Assembly: GCA_018340375.1 (NCBI GenBank)
Contig: JAFFJZ010000012.1
Coordinates: forward strand, 5,518,001-5,582,000
Source of the DNA: Gonatopus flavifemur
Taxonomy: Eukaryota > Arthropoda > Insecta > Hymenoptera > Dryinidae
Reading direction: 5' to 3'
DNA: 64,000 nt
Shown here: positions 23,529 through 35,402 of the stretch, piece by piece
How the letters are laid out: every line of letters begins with the position of its first letter
Numbering within the stretch: the stretch's first letter is position 1
Translations under genes and position numbers: made by a program
The notes under the pieces: model-generated
The model's database searches: none
The model's input: only the letters and a program-made list of their open reading frames with translations
Told to the model about the DNA's origin: nothing

Positions 23529-24398
23529 CCCAGACAGCACTGGGACGTTTTGAAAACATTCTCAAAACGTGATTGGTAACATAGAAAACATGCCAAAAAC
23601 GTGCCATGATGTTTTCAAAACGTCACATGTATGTTTTGAAAACGTGAAAATGTCCTAGAACGTTTTATTTTCGTTTTCGTGGGAGGTGATGGAAACATTT
23701 TATTATGAATATTTTAAAAACGTCGCATGAATGATTTCCTCGTCTTTCTTAGCCACTAAAATTCATATTATTCCTTGGAGAACTGGAATATTCCAAACAC
23801 ATTTTCAGAACATAGCAATGTGTCACACAGATGTCCACAAAAACGTCCTGCAATGATATCATTCGGAACGTGAGGGTTTAATGATATTGAACTATTTACG
23901 TGAAATATTTGAATGTTGAGCGAGTTTAAGGGAAAGTGAGCTGATTTTTTATTGAATAAAGTGCAGTTTTGATCAAATTAAATCCTTGGTTATTAACACA
24001 TAAAAAATGCTCAAATCCATGATTTTTATTATTTTTGAAAGATTCATTATTTATACATGTTAAAGAAATAGAGGAAATTATAAAATTTTCAAAACAATCC
24101 TTCAATTCTCTATGATGATTTGATTAGATATAATTGTGCATAAATTATATTGATGTTGATGTTTCCAGTCTCATTTCAAAGTATTATGCAAACATATTAC
24201 GAATACCCATTTGGTTTAATATTTCAGAAACGTTTCAAAAATGACCTAAGAACATGAGAATAACATTTTCGAAATCTTGCGGGATGCATGAAAAAAAAAC
24301 GTTTTCAAAACATCTAGAACATGATGTTTTCAGAATCAAATCTCGAAAACTATTGACACGTTTCTAAAACGTCCCGAGAACTTTCGGTGCTGTCTGGG
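23529..24398. mobile_element. Non-autonomous element, CCCAGACAGCAC ends, 870 bp
   Basis: The left end CCCAGACAGCACTGGGACG and right end GGTGCTGTCTGGG are inverted. Subterminal AAAACGTC/GACGTTTT words recur. No coding capacity. The short 107-109 bp elements at 25454 and 47000 carry the same ends. Confidence 0.75.
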
Positions 24399-24456
24399 AA
24401 TGGAGTGTGTTGAGATCAACTCAACGCTCAACCAACCCTCTTTACAATACCACATA

Positions 24457-25865
24457 CAGGGTGTCCCATTTTAATCTTTAAATGCAAATATCTCAAAAAC
24501 ATGCATCTTAAACCGAAAGTACTTCATACCAAAGTTGTTATACAAAGAGGGGGCCACAAAACTACGATATCAGTTTCATCATAGATGGCGTTATGATCGA
24601 TTAAAATGGGGTCAACATCATTTTTTTAAACGGGAACCCCCACTTTTTATTGCATATCTTGATTCTACGCAAAAAAAACTGAGTAACTTTTGCTTGAAAC
24701 GTTTTTCTAAATTTTTGAAGATGGTGCCACAATCGATGAAAAATAAAGTCTATGAAACAATATGCGGATATCTTGTGGAATGCATCCAAGAGCCGAAATA
24801 TCTCATTCGAATGTTGTTGTTAAGAGTGGGGACGACACAATGGCGATATCAGTTTCATAGTAGATGGCGCTGTGGTCAGTGAAACTGAGGTGAACTTCAA
24901 TTTTTCGAATGGAAACTCCTACTTCTTATCGCATATCATGATTCTACGCGAAAAAATGAGGAAGTTTTGTTTGAAACATTTTTCCTAAATCCTTGAAGTT
25001 CAAACAGTGGAAAATGAGGTTGATGAAATAGTTCTACTGCATTAGAAGAGTTACATTGAATTGAATTCATTTACAATGTTTTGGATATGACATTTGTTGT
25101 GTTTTGTGTTCGATTTCTTCTCTGAAATTATTATTGTTTTGATTTGTTTGTTGAGCGTTGCTTCACACATAATGCAGTAGAACTTTTTCATCAACCTCAT
25201 TTTCCACCGTTTCCATCTTCAAGAATTTAGGAAACATGTTTCAAACAAAAATTCTTCATTTTTTCGCGTAGAATCATGATATGCGATAAAAAGTAGGAGT
25301 TTCCATTTGAAAAATTGAAGTTGACCTCATTTTTACCGACCAAAGCGCCATCTACTATGGAACTGATATCACCATTGTGTCGTCCCCTCTCTTAACAACA
25401 ACATTCGAATGAGATATTTCTACTCTTGGATGCATTCCTCAAGATATCCGCATCCCTAACAGCACTGGGAGGTTTGTAAAACGTTCCAAGAACGTTGGGA
25501 CGTGTTTAAAACATTCTCAGAACGTTTTCAAAACGCCCAGGGACCTTGGTGCTATTAGGGATATTGTTTCATAGACTTTATTGTTCATCGATTGTGGTGC
25601 CATCTTCAAAAATTTAGAAAAACGTTTCAAGCAAAAGTTACTCAGTTTTTTGCGTAGAATCAAGATATGCAATAAAAAGTGGGGGTTCCTGTTTAAAAAA
25701 ATGATGTTGACCCCATTTTAATCGATCATAACGCCATCTATGATGAAACTGATATCGTAGTTTTGTGGCTCCCTCTTTGTATAACAACTTTGGTATGAAG
25801 TACTTTTGGTTTAAGATGCATGTTTTTGAGATATTTGCATTTAAAGATTAAAATGGGACACCCTG
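24457..25865. mobile_element. 1.4 kb foldback element with ~600-bp arms
   Basis: It starts CAGGGTGTCCCATTTTAATC and ends with the inverse (GATTAAAATGGGACACCCTG), with TA on both sides (24455-24456, 25866-25867). The arms stay near-identical for ~600 bp. The right arm is longer by a 107-bp MITE (25454-25560). A 115-codon open frame at 24535-24882 is repeat sequence and not a gene I can support. Confidence 0.88.
25454..25560. mobile_element. 107-bp MITE nested in the foldback arm
   Basis: CCCTAACAGCACTGGGAGG at the left and GGTGCTATTAGGG at the right. AT is duplicated (25452-25453, 25561-25562). The other arm of the host element preserves the empty site (CCGCATATTG). Confidence 0.88.
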
Positions 25866-26111
25866 TATAAACTGATTCAAAGCGGTCTATCTGTTTCTCC
25901 CTGTTCAAAACTCAGTAAAATTTATATGTTTCTGAAATGAACGACCGAAGAACAAGAAATCCATTATTCGAAGGTCAGTAAAAACTTGGAAGAATTTTCA
26001 ATATTTTGTAATTTATGTTACTCAACAATTCCATGTTTTTTCAATCGTCCTCAAGGTTTGTGGGCTGCTTGTATGAAAACACCTGGCACGAATAAACTAT
26101 AATTCCAAACT

Positions 26112-26265
26112 ACCCTGCCTCAAATGCGAGACAAATCCGGATGAATCCTAGCAGTTCCCGGGACAAATACCGAGCAGTTCCAGGCAGATTTGGACAGAAA
26201 CTGCTCGGTATTCATCCCGGGAACTGCTAGGATACATTCGGATTTGTCTCGCATTTGCGGCAAGG
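26112..26265. mobile_element. 154-bp hairpin MITE
   Basis: CCCTGCCTCAAATGCGAG at the left and CTCGCATTTGCGGCAAGG at the right. The ~65-bp arms meet at AACTGCTCGG and its inverse. TA on both sides. Confidence 0.85.
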
Positions 26266-26267
26266 TA

Positions 26268-26500
26268 ATTTTCCCCCAAAAAATGGTGGCAGCAAAATTT
26301 CTCCACAGATGGGGAATTTTTCATCGTAATTTGGTGAACTTTTTCTTCATTTGTGGAGGATTCAACACCCAAAAAACAAAATAATTCCTCAGGTCGTGGA
26401 AAAATTCCTAATTTTTGATGGAAAAACAATTCCCCCGAAAACGATGAGGGGACGAAATCCATCAAGAGTGTGAAGAAAAACTCCACACATTTTTTACAGT
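26268..26500. mobile_element. MITE (CTGTAAAAAATG family), left end displaced
   Basis: It closely matches the split copy at 43297-45593 (AATGGTGGCAGCAAA, TTTGTGGA.GATTCAACACC and GGGGACGAAATCCA are all shared). The right end is ACATTTTTTACAG. The left end is replaced by the hairpin MITE at 26112-26265. This copy gives the uninterrupted interior used to read the nesting at 43297. Confidence 0.75.
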
Positions 26501-26831
26501 ATGTGGCGTTAATGTGTGGGAAGAAAGAATCATGGGAATTAGATTATTAGAACGTTGATTAGAATTCTAATATTCACTTTGTATTCATTTCAAAAATACG
26601 CTTTCGAGATCCAAGACGTTGCGTCGTTCACAAATTACCTTGTATATCATGTTTCCTCGTTAATGAACAAAGACTTCTTCACATAGAGATCTATCCTACA
26701 ATTTCTTAATAGCGTAATGAAATCACAAATACACCATTATTTGATCATATGTTCTTTATTACGGAATTGACACTTGTTATCGTGCCCCGATTATCAGACC
26801 ATTAGTAATGAATGTATAAATATGACGGATA

Positions 26832-26839
26832 TATAAATA
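26832..26839 (+). promoter_or_regulatory. TATA box of protease-like gene A
   Basis: TATAAATA lies 78 bp upstream of the gene A start codon. A transcription start about 30 bp downstream (near 26862) would leave a ~48-nt leader. Confidence 0.55.
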
Positions 26840-26909
26840 CATTTGATACTCAATATTCAATAGTTACTTTATAGCTTGCATTCAAATAATTTATCCCACG
26901 AAATTCAAT

Positions 26910-29900
26910 ATGTATTCCAAATTTGTTGCTTTGTGTCTTATCATTAGGTTATCGATTTCTGTTGGTGGTGAGATTCTTCATTATATTTTTCAATGTATTG
27001 AACTGCTTGTATTAACATTTTTGTATGAATAAATTTATTGATTGTCCCAGTAGAAATCATTCTAAGCCTTCCTTCGCCCCTTACCTGGTGCTATCGAGGC
27101 AGACTAGGCATATTTCTGACCCTGATATCGGTCAGTGACCTGCCTAATATGATTTCTACCAGGATGATTTATACATTTTTGACAGAAAAATTTCGGTGAG
27201 ATTGCTAAAAAATTATTAGGTGTACAACTTTGCTTCTGGCGTTTTTTCCCATAATTTGAGGTTTTATTCTATAAAAGTAAATACATACTTATGATTCAAA
27301 GTACTGGCCGTCGCTATCCACTACTTTTTCCCATCTCTTTGGCAATTGTCGGATCCCATCTTGGAAAAACGATTCAACTTTGGACGCGATTCACGAGTCG
27401 ATCCATTCTTTAACTTCTTCATAAGAATGAAAATGCTGATCACTCAGGCCGTGTGCCGTCGATCGAAATAAATGGTAGTCGGAAGGAACAATGTCTGGAG
27501 AGTACGGTGGATGGGGTAAGACTTCCCATTTTAGTGTTTCCAAATATGTCTTGACCGGTTTTGGGACGGGTGTGGCCGAGCATTATCATGTTGGAGGATA
27601 ACTTTATCGTGTCTCTCTTGGTACTGTGGCCGTTTCCCCTTCAATGCTCGGCTCAAACGCATCAGCTGCGTTCGGCATCGATTGCCTGTAATGGTTCCAC
27701 TCGGTTTCGATAGCTCATAATACACGACACCAAGCTGATTCAACCAAATCCAGAACATAACCTTGGCACCATGAATATTTAGTTTAGCCGTCGCCGTGGG
27801 GACATGTCCGCGCATTCCCCCAAATTTTCTGCGGTTGGGCTTATCGTAGTGGACCCACTTCTCGTCGGCGGTCACAATGCGGTGTGAAAACCCCTTTCGA
27901 TTCTGTCTTTGAAGCAGCTATTCGCAAGTAAAGAAACGTCGTTCAACATCTCTTGGCTTCAATTCGTACACAACCCAATTCCCCTGTTTCTGAATCATTC
28001 CCATGACTCTGAGGCGTTTCGAAATGGTTTGTTGAGTTACTCCCAATGATTCTGCCAATCTTCATCAAGTAATGCCTCCAATTCGGAATCTTCAAAAATT
28101 TTCTCTCTTCCACCGCCATGTCGGGCCTCGACATTAAAATTACCCTTCTTGAAACGTTGAAACCATTCACGACACGTTCTTTCACTCAAAACAGCCTCAC
28201 CGTAAGTACTTGAGAGCATTCGATAAACCTCAGCCGCAGTTTTCTTCAAATGAAAGCAGATAATCAGAACTTCCCGCAAATTACGAGAATTTGGCTCAAA
28301 AACTGACATCTTCGATCGAGTAAAAATTTATGATGTAATCAAAAATTCACTAATATGACGATGTTGTTATGATGACACATGTCCAACCTTACTGTGTGAC
28401 ATTCATTGCCTAGCCTATTTCGACCTACCGACGCAACCATGTATTGTAAACGTCGGGAGCAAAGTTGTACACCTAATATCATCATCTGACGGGTGAAATG
28501 TTGATACAAGGCGTTGGAATTGATGCAAAGATTCCGTAATCTCGAGATGTTCGCGTTATGTTACCGTACAAGCGAGTTCAGTTGAATTCGTCATTTTGAA
28601 AACCTTTCATAAAGTCCAATCAAATCGAATGAGATCTGGCAAGAGAATTATACAACTTCTAACGAGATTCGAGAAGATTGAATTGAATTCCCATTCAACC
28701 AGGAGTGTAAAACTGAACTTTCAGTTCATCGAGCGTTCAATGAGTTTCCTATAAGTATACGGAATTGACAACTGGGAACTTGTATCACAACTTACCTCAT
28801 TACATGAATTCAATATTTTTCTTATCCTCCATCGACTGTTTTTGACACCTTCGATTCAAGCTGAATGAAAACTCATCTCCATTGTTTTCAGAAAATTCGA
28901 GTACAAACTTACGGATAAGACGTAACGTTGGGGGACATCCGGCATACGAAGGACAATTTCCTTTTCTCGCGTTAGTGCTGGCTTCCTCACGATCCGTTTG
29001 CGTTGGAGCTATCATAAAAGAGCGTTGGATCTTAACCGCAGCGAGTTGCGTGGCATTTAAACACAATAAACCATGTGTCGTAGTTGGCAAACATGAGCTT
29101 ACGCGAGAAATCAGTAATGAATACGTTTATAATGTTTCGAACGTCATACACCATCCGAATTATTCTTAGTAAGAATGTAATCCTTCTCGCACGGAACACC
29201 CGCCGAGCTATAGTAAAGAAGCCAAGTCAAAAGAGCTCATCATAGAATTCCTGGAAAACTCTTTGCTAATTACAAAATCCGAATGCAAAGTAAAAAAGCG
29301 TCGGAGGGTGTCCCGTATTAGTTGTTAATATACATTCCTGAGGACATTCCAAACTCTCAGAAATATTAGATATGCACCCCAGGTACTCTTCCCAGAAATG
29401 GATGAATTTATTGGGAGTACAAATTAATTCGATCCGTTTTTTTACAGTTAAAGATGCGTTCATTTCAGAAGAACATGAATTATCAAATTAATCAAAGTAT
29501 TGTCCATCGTTGGCTATCACTTTTTCCCATCTTTCGGATAATTTTCGGATCCCGTTACGGAAAAAGGTCTCGTCCTTCGAGGCGATTCAAGTTGGGAGCC
29601 AATTTTCGATTTCTTCGAACGAAGTGAACCGGTTGCCTGCCAAATCGTGCTGCATCTGTCGGAATAACCAGTAATCAGAAGGAGCAATGTCTGGCGAGTA
29701 CGGCGGGTGCGGTAGGATATCCCACTTCAACGTTTCCAGATAATTTTTCACTACTTTTGCGACACGAGGCCGAGCGTTATCGTGTAAAAGAATAACTTTG
29801 TCATGTCTTTCCTTGTATTTCGGACGTTTTTCTTGTAACGCACGACTCAAACGAATCAATTGTAGCCTATACCGATCACCCGTAATAGAATTACCAGGTT

Positions 29901-31404
29901 TTAGCAACTCATAGTATATAACACCCTTTTTTGTCCCACCAGATACACAGCATGATCTTTGAACCATGAATATTCCCTTCGGTGTCGATGTTGAAGTCGA
30001 TGGCAACGATTGACCGGGCATAGCATAGTATTTCCTTTTCTTAGGGTTATCGTAGGATATCCATTTTTCATCTCCTGTCACAATCCGATATAAGAACCCC
30101 TTTCTTCGTTGTCTTTGAATCAGCTGCTCGCAAGTGGAAAATCGCCGTTCAATGTCTCTAGGCTTTAAGTCATAAGGCACCCAATTGCCTTGCCTTTGAA
30201 TCATGCCCATGGATTGTAATCGTACGGAAACTGCTTGTTGCGTAACTCCTAATGATTCCGCAAGCTCCTGTTGCGTTTGACTCGGATCTTCGTCGAGTAA
30301 AGCCTCCAGTTCCTCGTTTTCGAATTTTTGTGGTTGTCCTGAGCGAGGCTTGTCTTCGACACTGAAATCGCCATTCTTAAAACGTCGAAACCATTCCCTA
30401 CATGATTTATCAGTTGGAGCATTGTCACCATAAACTTCCACGAGCATTCGATGGGCTTCAGCTGCACTTTTCTTCCAATTAAAACAGAAAACTAGCACCT
30501 CCCGCAAATCCTGCTTAGTTAAAACGAAATTTGACATACTTCACTGAGTAAAAATCGGGATTCCAGAAGGAACTCGGAGTGATATCAACTGAATATTATT
30601 CACAGCTGTCTAACCTCTCTGAAACAATTGAAATCGGTTGTGACTATGAAACATTCATGAGAGCGAGAGTCATCTTTTCCAACCGGACCGAACTAATTTG
30701 TATTCCCGATAATAGAAAATAGTGAATACCGGTGGCTCTTCATGCTGCAGGTGTTGATTATTTCTCATTTCATTCACCCCTGTAAGAAAAATGGTTTCGT
30801 AATGCCCTCGAACAATGATAAATAAAAATTAATATTTTTTCCAAAGTACGCTCCAGAAATTCGACAATAATATCGCCCTTCTGAACCTTTCGACGCCATT
30901 GACGTTCAGTGAGGCTATAAAGCCGATACATTGGTCCAGCTGTTACCCTCAGTTCGTGGAGATGGTCAGTTGGGGACACATGAAGTCGACCGCGCAACCT
31001 ATAGTACCTCATCACTCGAAACTACCGATCATCGATTTAAGTGCTTGTCGTAGAGCCTGGAACCGCAGGGGGGCTGTTAACTTATTCATCGAAGTGTCCA
31101 AGAATCATGTTTGCACTAAACCTTGGAAGACAAAAACTACTGCGTGCTCGGTTAGAAGCATAAACACTTATCGTTAACGAATAGTACGATTGGAATTTTA
31201 CTCTTCGTGTTTCAGGGTGACGTTGGAGCTCCGTTGATCACGTTGAACGAACGGGGTGACGCCCTCCTAGTTGGTATCTTGTCCTGGCCAAGTACTTGCA
31301 AAGTGAAATTAAAACCGAATATTTTCACAAAAATCGCACCGTACGATTCATGGATTCGAGATACTATAGGTGGATCCGATACACGGAAAAAAATGAACTG
31401 TTAA
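26910..31404 (+). CDS. Gene A: S1 serine protease homologue, all three triad residues lost
   Basis: Four exons: 26910-26967, 28892-29168, 30847-31150 and 31216-31404 (275 residues; introns in phases 1, 2 and 0). Residues 1-~18 (MYSKFVALCLIIRLSIS) form a signal peptide. RIRR precedes the mature N-terminus NVGG. The chymotrypsin fold is clear (FPFLALV, ERWILTAASC, FDNNIALLNL, GDVGAPL, IFTKIAPYDSWI), and the six cysteines of the C42-C58, C168-C182 and C191-C220 pairs are present. His57 is Ser, Asp102 is Asn and Ser195 is Val, so it cannot be a protease. The open frame, splice sites and cysteines are all preserved, which suggests a secreted binding or cofactor protein rather than decay; this is inference. 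Introns 1 and 2 are swollen by antisense mariners. The last codons and the stop come from a MITE. The alternative is a young pseudogene. Confidence 0.85.
27216..28477 (-). mobile_element. mariner element in intron 1 of gene A
   Basis: The ends TTAGGTGTACAACTTTGCT and GGGAGCAAAGTTGTACACCTAA are inverted. TA lies at 27214-27215 and 28478-28479. 1,262 bp, antisense to gene A. Same family as 16150-20245 by its terminal repeat. Confidence 0.94.
27289..28309 (-). pseudogene. mariner transposase, several frameshifts
   Basis: It begins at the ATG at 28309 (MSVFEPNSRNLREVLIICF), and its last codons read DSDGQYFES. The frame breaks near 28040 (after LEALLDEDWQNH), again before TADEKWVHYD (27875), and near 27535 (ARPHPSQNRSRHIW replaces the expected ARPHVAK). 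The catalytic motifs ADEKW (shifted from the usual GDEKW), QHDNARPH and APSDY are recognisable on the minus strand. More degraded than the other copies. Confidence 0.88.
28480..28891. other. Remainder of gene A intron 1
   Basis: Ends in the acceptor ATTGTTTTCAG. A short ATG frame at 28804 (MNSIFFLSSIDCF) ends in a stop without a good donor. I prefer the signal exon at 26910. Confidence 0.45.
29411..30709 (-). mobile_element. mariner element in intron 2 of gene A
   Basis: The ends TTGGGAGTACAAATTAATTC and GAACTAATTTGTATTCCCGA are inverted. TA at 29409-29410 and 30710-30711. 1,299 bp, antisense to gene A. Nearly identical to the host element at 45892-51592. Confidence 0.94.
29488..30537 (-). 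pseudogene. mariner transposase, nonsense codon plus paired frameshifts
   Basis: From the ATG at 30537 to TAA at 29488-29490, 349 codons in the original frame. One TGA near 29587-29589 (after NWLPT) replaces what is a tryptophan (NWLLTW) in the sister copy at 51400. Around 29935-29985 the protein reads GIFMVQRSCCVSGG where the sister copy reads RNIHGSKIVLC. This is a shifted stretch with a compensating shift, so the frame recovers at KKGVIYYELL. Catalytic Asp motifs: TGDEKW, LHDNARPR, DIAPSDYW, with 34 residues between the last two. Confidence 0.92.
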
Positions 31405-31589
31405 TTTTACCAGAATTCCGGTTACTATATGGACAGCAAGGAATATCTGTGACTTTTACTGAAATTCTTGTTAAATTTACCGGAGCCCTTGTTAAATTTG
31501 CCGGAGACTTGATTCATTTAACTAGAATTCCGGTTAAAATAGCAGTAATTCTTGCTGTCCATATATTATTCGGAGTATTTTTTTCCGTG
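31382..31589. mobile_element. MITE supplying the gene A stop codon
   Basis: CACGGAAAAAAATGAAC at the left and ATTTTTTTCCGTG at the right. ATGGACAGCAAG is inverted inside. TA at 31380-31381 and 31590-31591. The left end is translated as the last residues of gene A (RKKMNC-stop). Removing the element with one TA leaves the frame GGSDTD followed by TGA. Confidence 0.85.
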
Positions 31590-31591
31590 TA

Positions 31592-34500
31592 CCGACTGAT
31601 TTTATCCTGCAATATCATCGATTGAGCAATTAATAACAGCCGAACTTTCCGTTCAAGGGGTGGTTATTTTTTATGGCTCAGTATAATTTTATTTCTTGTC
31701 TGTTTAAAGAATGGTATAAAACCAATAAGGATATTATATGAATTATACGGATCTTCTACTTCTTTCTTAGAAACAAGAGAATAAAACAGGAGAAAGTACT
31801 GAATTTTCAAATGCCTTCATTGAATAAACATATATTATATTGAATGATTAATTGATATAAATAATAATCATTTCATTCATCCTTAGAGATAATCACCCCG
31901 TGTCAAAGTATTTATGTTAAATTTCAATAAAATCATCTATCGATATTACATCGATATGGAACTCGAATGGATCAATTCCAACACATTTCTGTTGATTATT
32001 CCCAACTGCGTACTCTCCCAATCAATTTCGATCAAATCTACGCCCGATAGTCCTTATCATCTCTCAACCCTTCCTGACCTGGCTTAATTCTGATAATGAT
32101 AAACATTTTTTTTCAATAGGCAACAGTTTCTATAGCTCCTAGTATGAACTCTGAATTTTTACAGGATTTTTAGCAACGTAGATTAAAAATTACTGATATG
32201 TCCATTCCAATGGACACAGGGTATCTATGACTAGAACATAGGAGGAAGGATTAAAAATATTTGTATATCACTATTCGTAATAAATTTTCATTAAATTTCA
32301 ATGATTCAATATAACAAACGAAAATTACAAAGAATTTCAACGAAGTATGTAATTTTCCCAAAGAAACATTCATTAATTATAAATACAGGCTGTTGATGAG
32401 TGTTTAGGAACAAGACAGATTATCAGCTTATATTTTTTTTCTATTTTCAACTCCAACCTACGTAGCATATCGGCGCCACATGCAAAGTAGTATCAGTGTA
32501 CGGTGTCCAGTTCGGGAATTTTCTATTTGTTTCATTGGTCATTTCGTTCAACCTAATTTTGTGACTGATTGATTCTATTAGAACCCGAGTCGAAATTTTG
32601 CTCCTGCTTTGTCGATCCAGCCACTGAAATTGCTCCTCCTTCCACGCTACAGGAACTACTTTCCCGCTCCAAATGTTTTTTGATCCTATTTCTCTACTCC
32701 ACAATTTACTGCTCCTACACAGAACCTGATTTTTCTACACTGGGAGAAAAATTTTTTGGAAACATCAAAATCTTTACTTGAATACTCGTAATGAAATGAT
32801 TAGTTGATTTGAATGGAATTTCGTTGAATCGATCAAGTATACATTTTCATTGGCAAAATATTTTGTACAATATCAAATATTTGCTTTTAAACAAATAAAC
32901 AATTTTTTCTCTCAGCATATGTATTGGATTTTTTGAATAATAATATTACGGAAAGCGTATTTCCTATCAATTCGAAAATGTAATTGGAAAAAAAATTTCA
33001 ATTTAATTCAAATTATGTCGGTCAAACCAATAAATTTTCCATTCGAATACGAATCTAATAATTTTACTTGACTGAAATGAAATATGCATTTCATTACAAT
33101 AAACACTCATTCATTTCATGGAATGAAATATTTTTGGAATCAACTGAAAAATTTTTTTACCCAAACGAATATCTATGAGGTTGCTATTTTGAATGAATGA
33201 TTTATTTGTGTGTATAAAAAATAGGGTACCCAACTAAGATTCTAAGAGGAAATTCACAACAAAATTATCAAATTACTCAAGTTCTTTTTTATTGACTGGC
33301 ACTGACGGATAAGCCTGATCATCGAAATATGACTTTTTAAACATTTTTTTGTAAACCAGGAATAGGATGATTTGTCAAATGAATTTGTACATGAAAATAC
33401 GGAAGCTTGCGATTAGTTTAAACAAACTGTGAATATGAAATTTCAATCCTACCCATCACATTTTCTACAGCCCTCGTAATCTTTCGTATTCTCATATAAA
33501 AATTCATTTTATAAATCTTACTGTTCCCAGTTTATTGGAAAAATAAAAAAAGAGTAATATTTTCGGGCTGCATTATTCTCCGTGTAGAGGTGGTAGGGTC
33601 AAAGTAGGAGGTAAACCTTGTACCTGCTTTGCTCCTATAAGTGATGAAATAGGAAATTTCTACCACTTTTAGGGGCAAAGTAGGAAATGATCTCTCATTG
33701 AAACAGCTCCTACTTTCCTATCTGATGCTCCTACTGAAAAGAGGATTATTAGCAGCAAAGTAGAGGCAATATCTCGACACGGGAATTCTCCGAGGCTGGA
33801 CATCCTGCAGTGATACTATTAAAAACTCCAATGTTACAATTTTATCTTGAAATCCATTAGAACATGATTATTATTTTTAGTCAGTTTTATACGTCGGCCA
33901 ACCGTAACAATTTTGTTCATGTTAATTTTCGTTCATCGGGTGGATTTAATCCGTTCCCTGTTACTTTTGATGAGTTGTGGAAAACTATGCCATAATCCAG
34001 AAATTTTTGATACAAATTGAATTCCAAACTCCTGAACACTTGAGAAATGATACATGTAGATCGATGAGGTTGTTCAAAAGTTTCGAATTGAAATATTATG
34101 GTTACAATCGGGATTTGATTGTGGGTGTTCTTGAGTTGATGAAATTCGCAGGAAACGGATTAAATCCACCGAAGGTAACAGTTATCAATTATATATTCTT
34201 AAATATGACTAATCAAATATTCATAAAATACTTAATGATTATGAACACATACATGAAATGAATTCATTATAAACAATGAATTTATTTGTAAAGAAAACAA
34301 ATAACGAATCTTGCCAAAATAGTTCAATATTTGGATTCCCTAACTCAAAAAACATTAACACGCATTGAAAAATCAAATGAATACAATCTTTCCTATGGAC
34401 TCCAATATTCAGCCGGTAACACGACGCGAAATGATGAAAAATTCTCGTTGCGCGTTCATATTAAAATCGCTGTATTTTCAAAACTAATAGTTCAATCGAT

Positions 34501-35340
34501 CCAAAAATTTCCACAAAGTTCCTCCAACAGTAACTTTTGAATTTTTGTCAATCCCTTGAAATTTTTCTCAATAGGATTTGAGGATTTGGAGTCTGGGTTT
34601 CTATAAATTCCTCTGAATGGCTCAGAATTCTGTTCATACAAATCTCACAGTTTTCTCTAAATTTTTCTGAATCTCCTCAAATTGCTCTGAATTCTTCTAA
34701 ATTTCCCTGGCTCCCTCAAAATTTCATTTATTTAGACTTCAAGGCTCTGTGAATTTGTCTAAATTCTTTTGAGATTTTTTCTAAATCAGTCGAACTGAGT
34801 TTCAAAAAGTTCCCAGAAATTCCTCTGTGATTTTCGGAACATTTCTAGACCACTTTGAATTCCTCAATATTTCCAAGAATTCAGAGAAGGAAGATTTTAC
34901 TCAAATTTTCGTTCTTTGAATTTTCTTGAATTCTTTCAAATCCTTTTGAAAATGTTAACGCAAAATCTTCTCCAATACGACTGTCTCTGAATTCTCCTGA
35001 ATTACGATAATGTACGCAGAGATATGAAAGAAGTGATCATTATAAGCAATTCCTAATCGCTGAAAAATATGAGAAAATTCTTTAAATTATAGGATGAACT
35101 GAAAATTGCAAAATTCTCCGACCCTTCTGCCACTTTTCAGATGATTATGCTGCTTTGAGTCGGAAATTATGCTTTATTATGCTTGCGAATTTCGGTCTCA
35201 ATTCAATCGCAATATTGAGCCTCAATCGCATTATCTGAATTTATGCTTTTATGCTTCAAGCATAAAGTTCCTATCTCTACTTATCCGCAATTCGGCACGA
35301 CTACGTAATATAACGAACACGTGGTTCACGCTACGATTCT
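31592..35340. other. Intergenic part of the arrestin intron, no gene seen
   Basis: A possible poly(A) signal for gene A (AATAAA, 31780-31785). An inverted word GGTGGATTTAATCCGTT / AACGGATTAAATCCACC lies at 33938 and ~34157. Degenerate TCTGAATT-rich sequence related to 14173-15374 lies at 34600-34990. Several CACTGGGAGAAAA/CACGGAGAAAA-type MITE ends are present. Open frames up to 94 codons (33977-34261) have no features. Confidence 0.4.
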
Positions 35341-35355
35341 CCTTGAGAATGTTCA

Positions 35356-35363
35356 TATATAAA
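35356..35363 (+). promoter_or_regulatory. TATA box of protease gene B
   Basis: TATATAAA lies only 47 bp upstream of the gene B start codon. This implies a leader of roughly 15-20 nt. Confidence 0.6.
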
Positions 35364-35402
35364 CAGCCGTAGGAAGAAGAATTTGTTTGCGGTCCGGTTT
35401 CA

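Noticed and set aside
24535..24882. 115-codon open frame
   Set aside because: It lies wholly in one arm of a 1.4 kb foldback element; its inverse occurs in the other arm, so it reflects repeat sequence, not a gene.
26148..26486. 112-codon minus-strand open frame
   Set aside because: It spans the hairpin MITE at 26112 and the adjoining MITE; part recurs in the split copy near 43300. Repeat-derived.
28804..28845. Alternative first exon for gene A (MNSIFFLSSIDCF)
   Set aside because: It runs into a stop without a convincing donor. The exon at 26910 has a TATA box, a longer hydrophobic signal and a phase-1 donor matching genes B, C and D.
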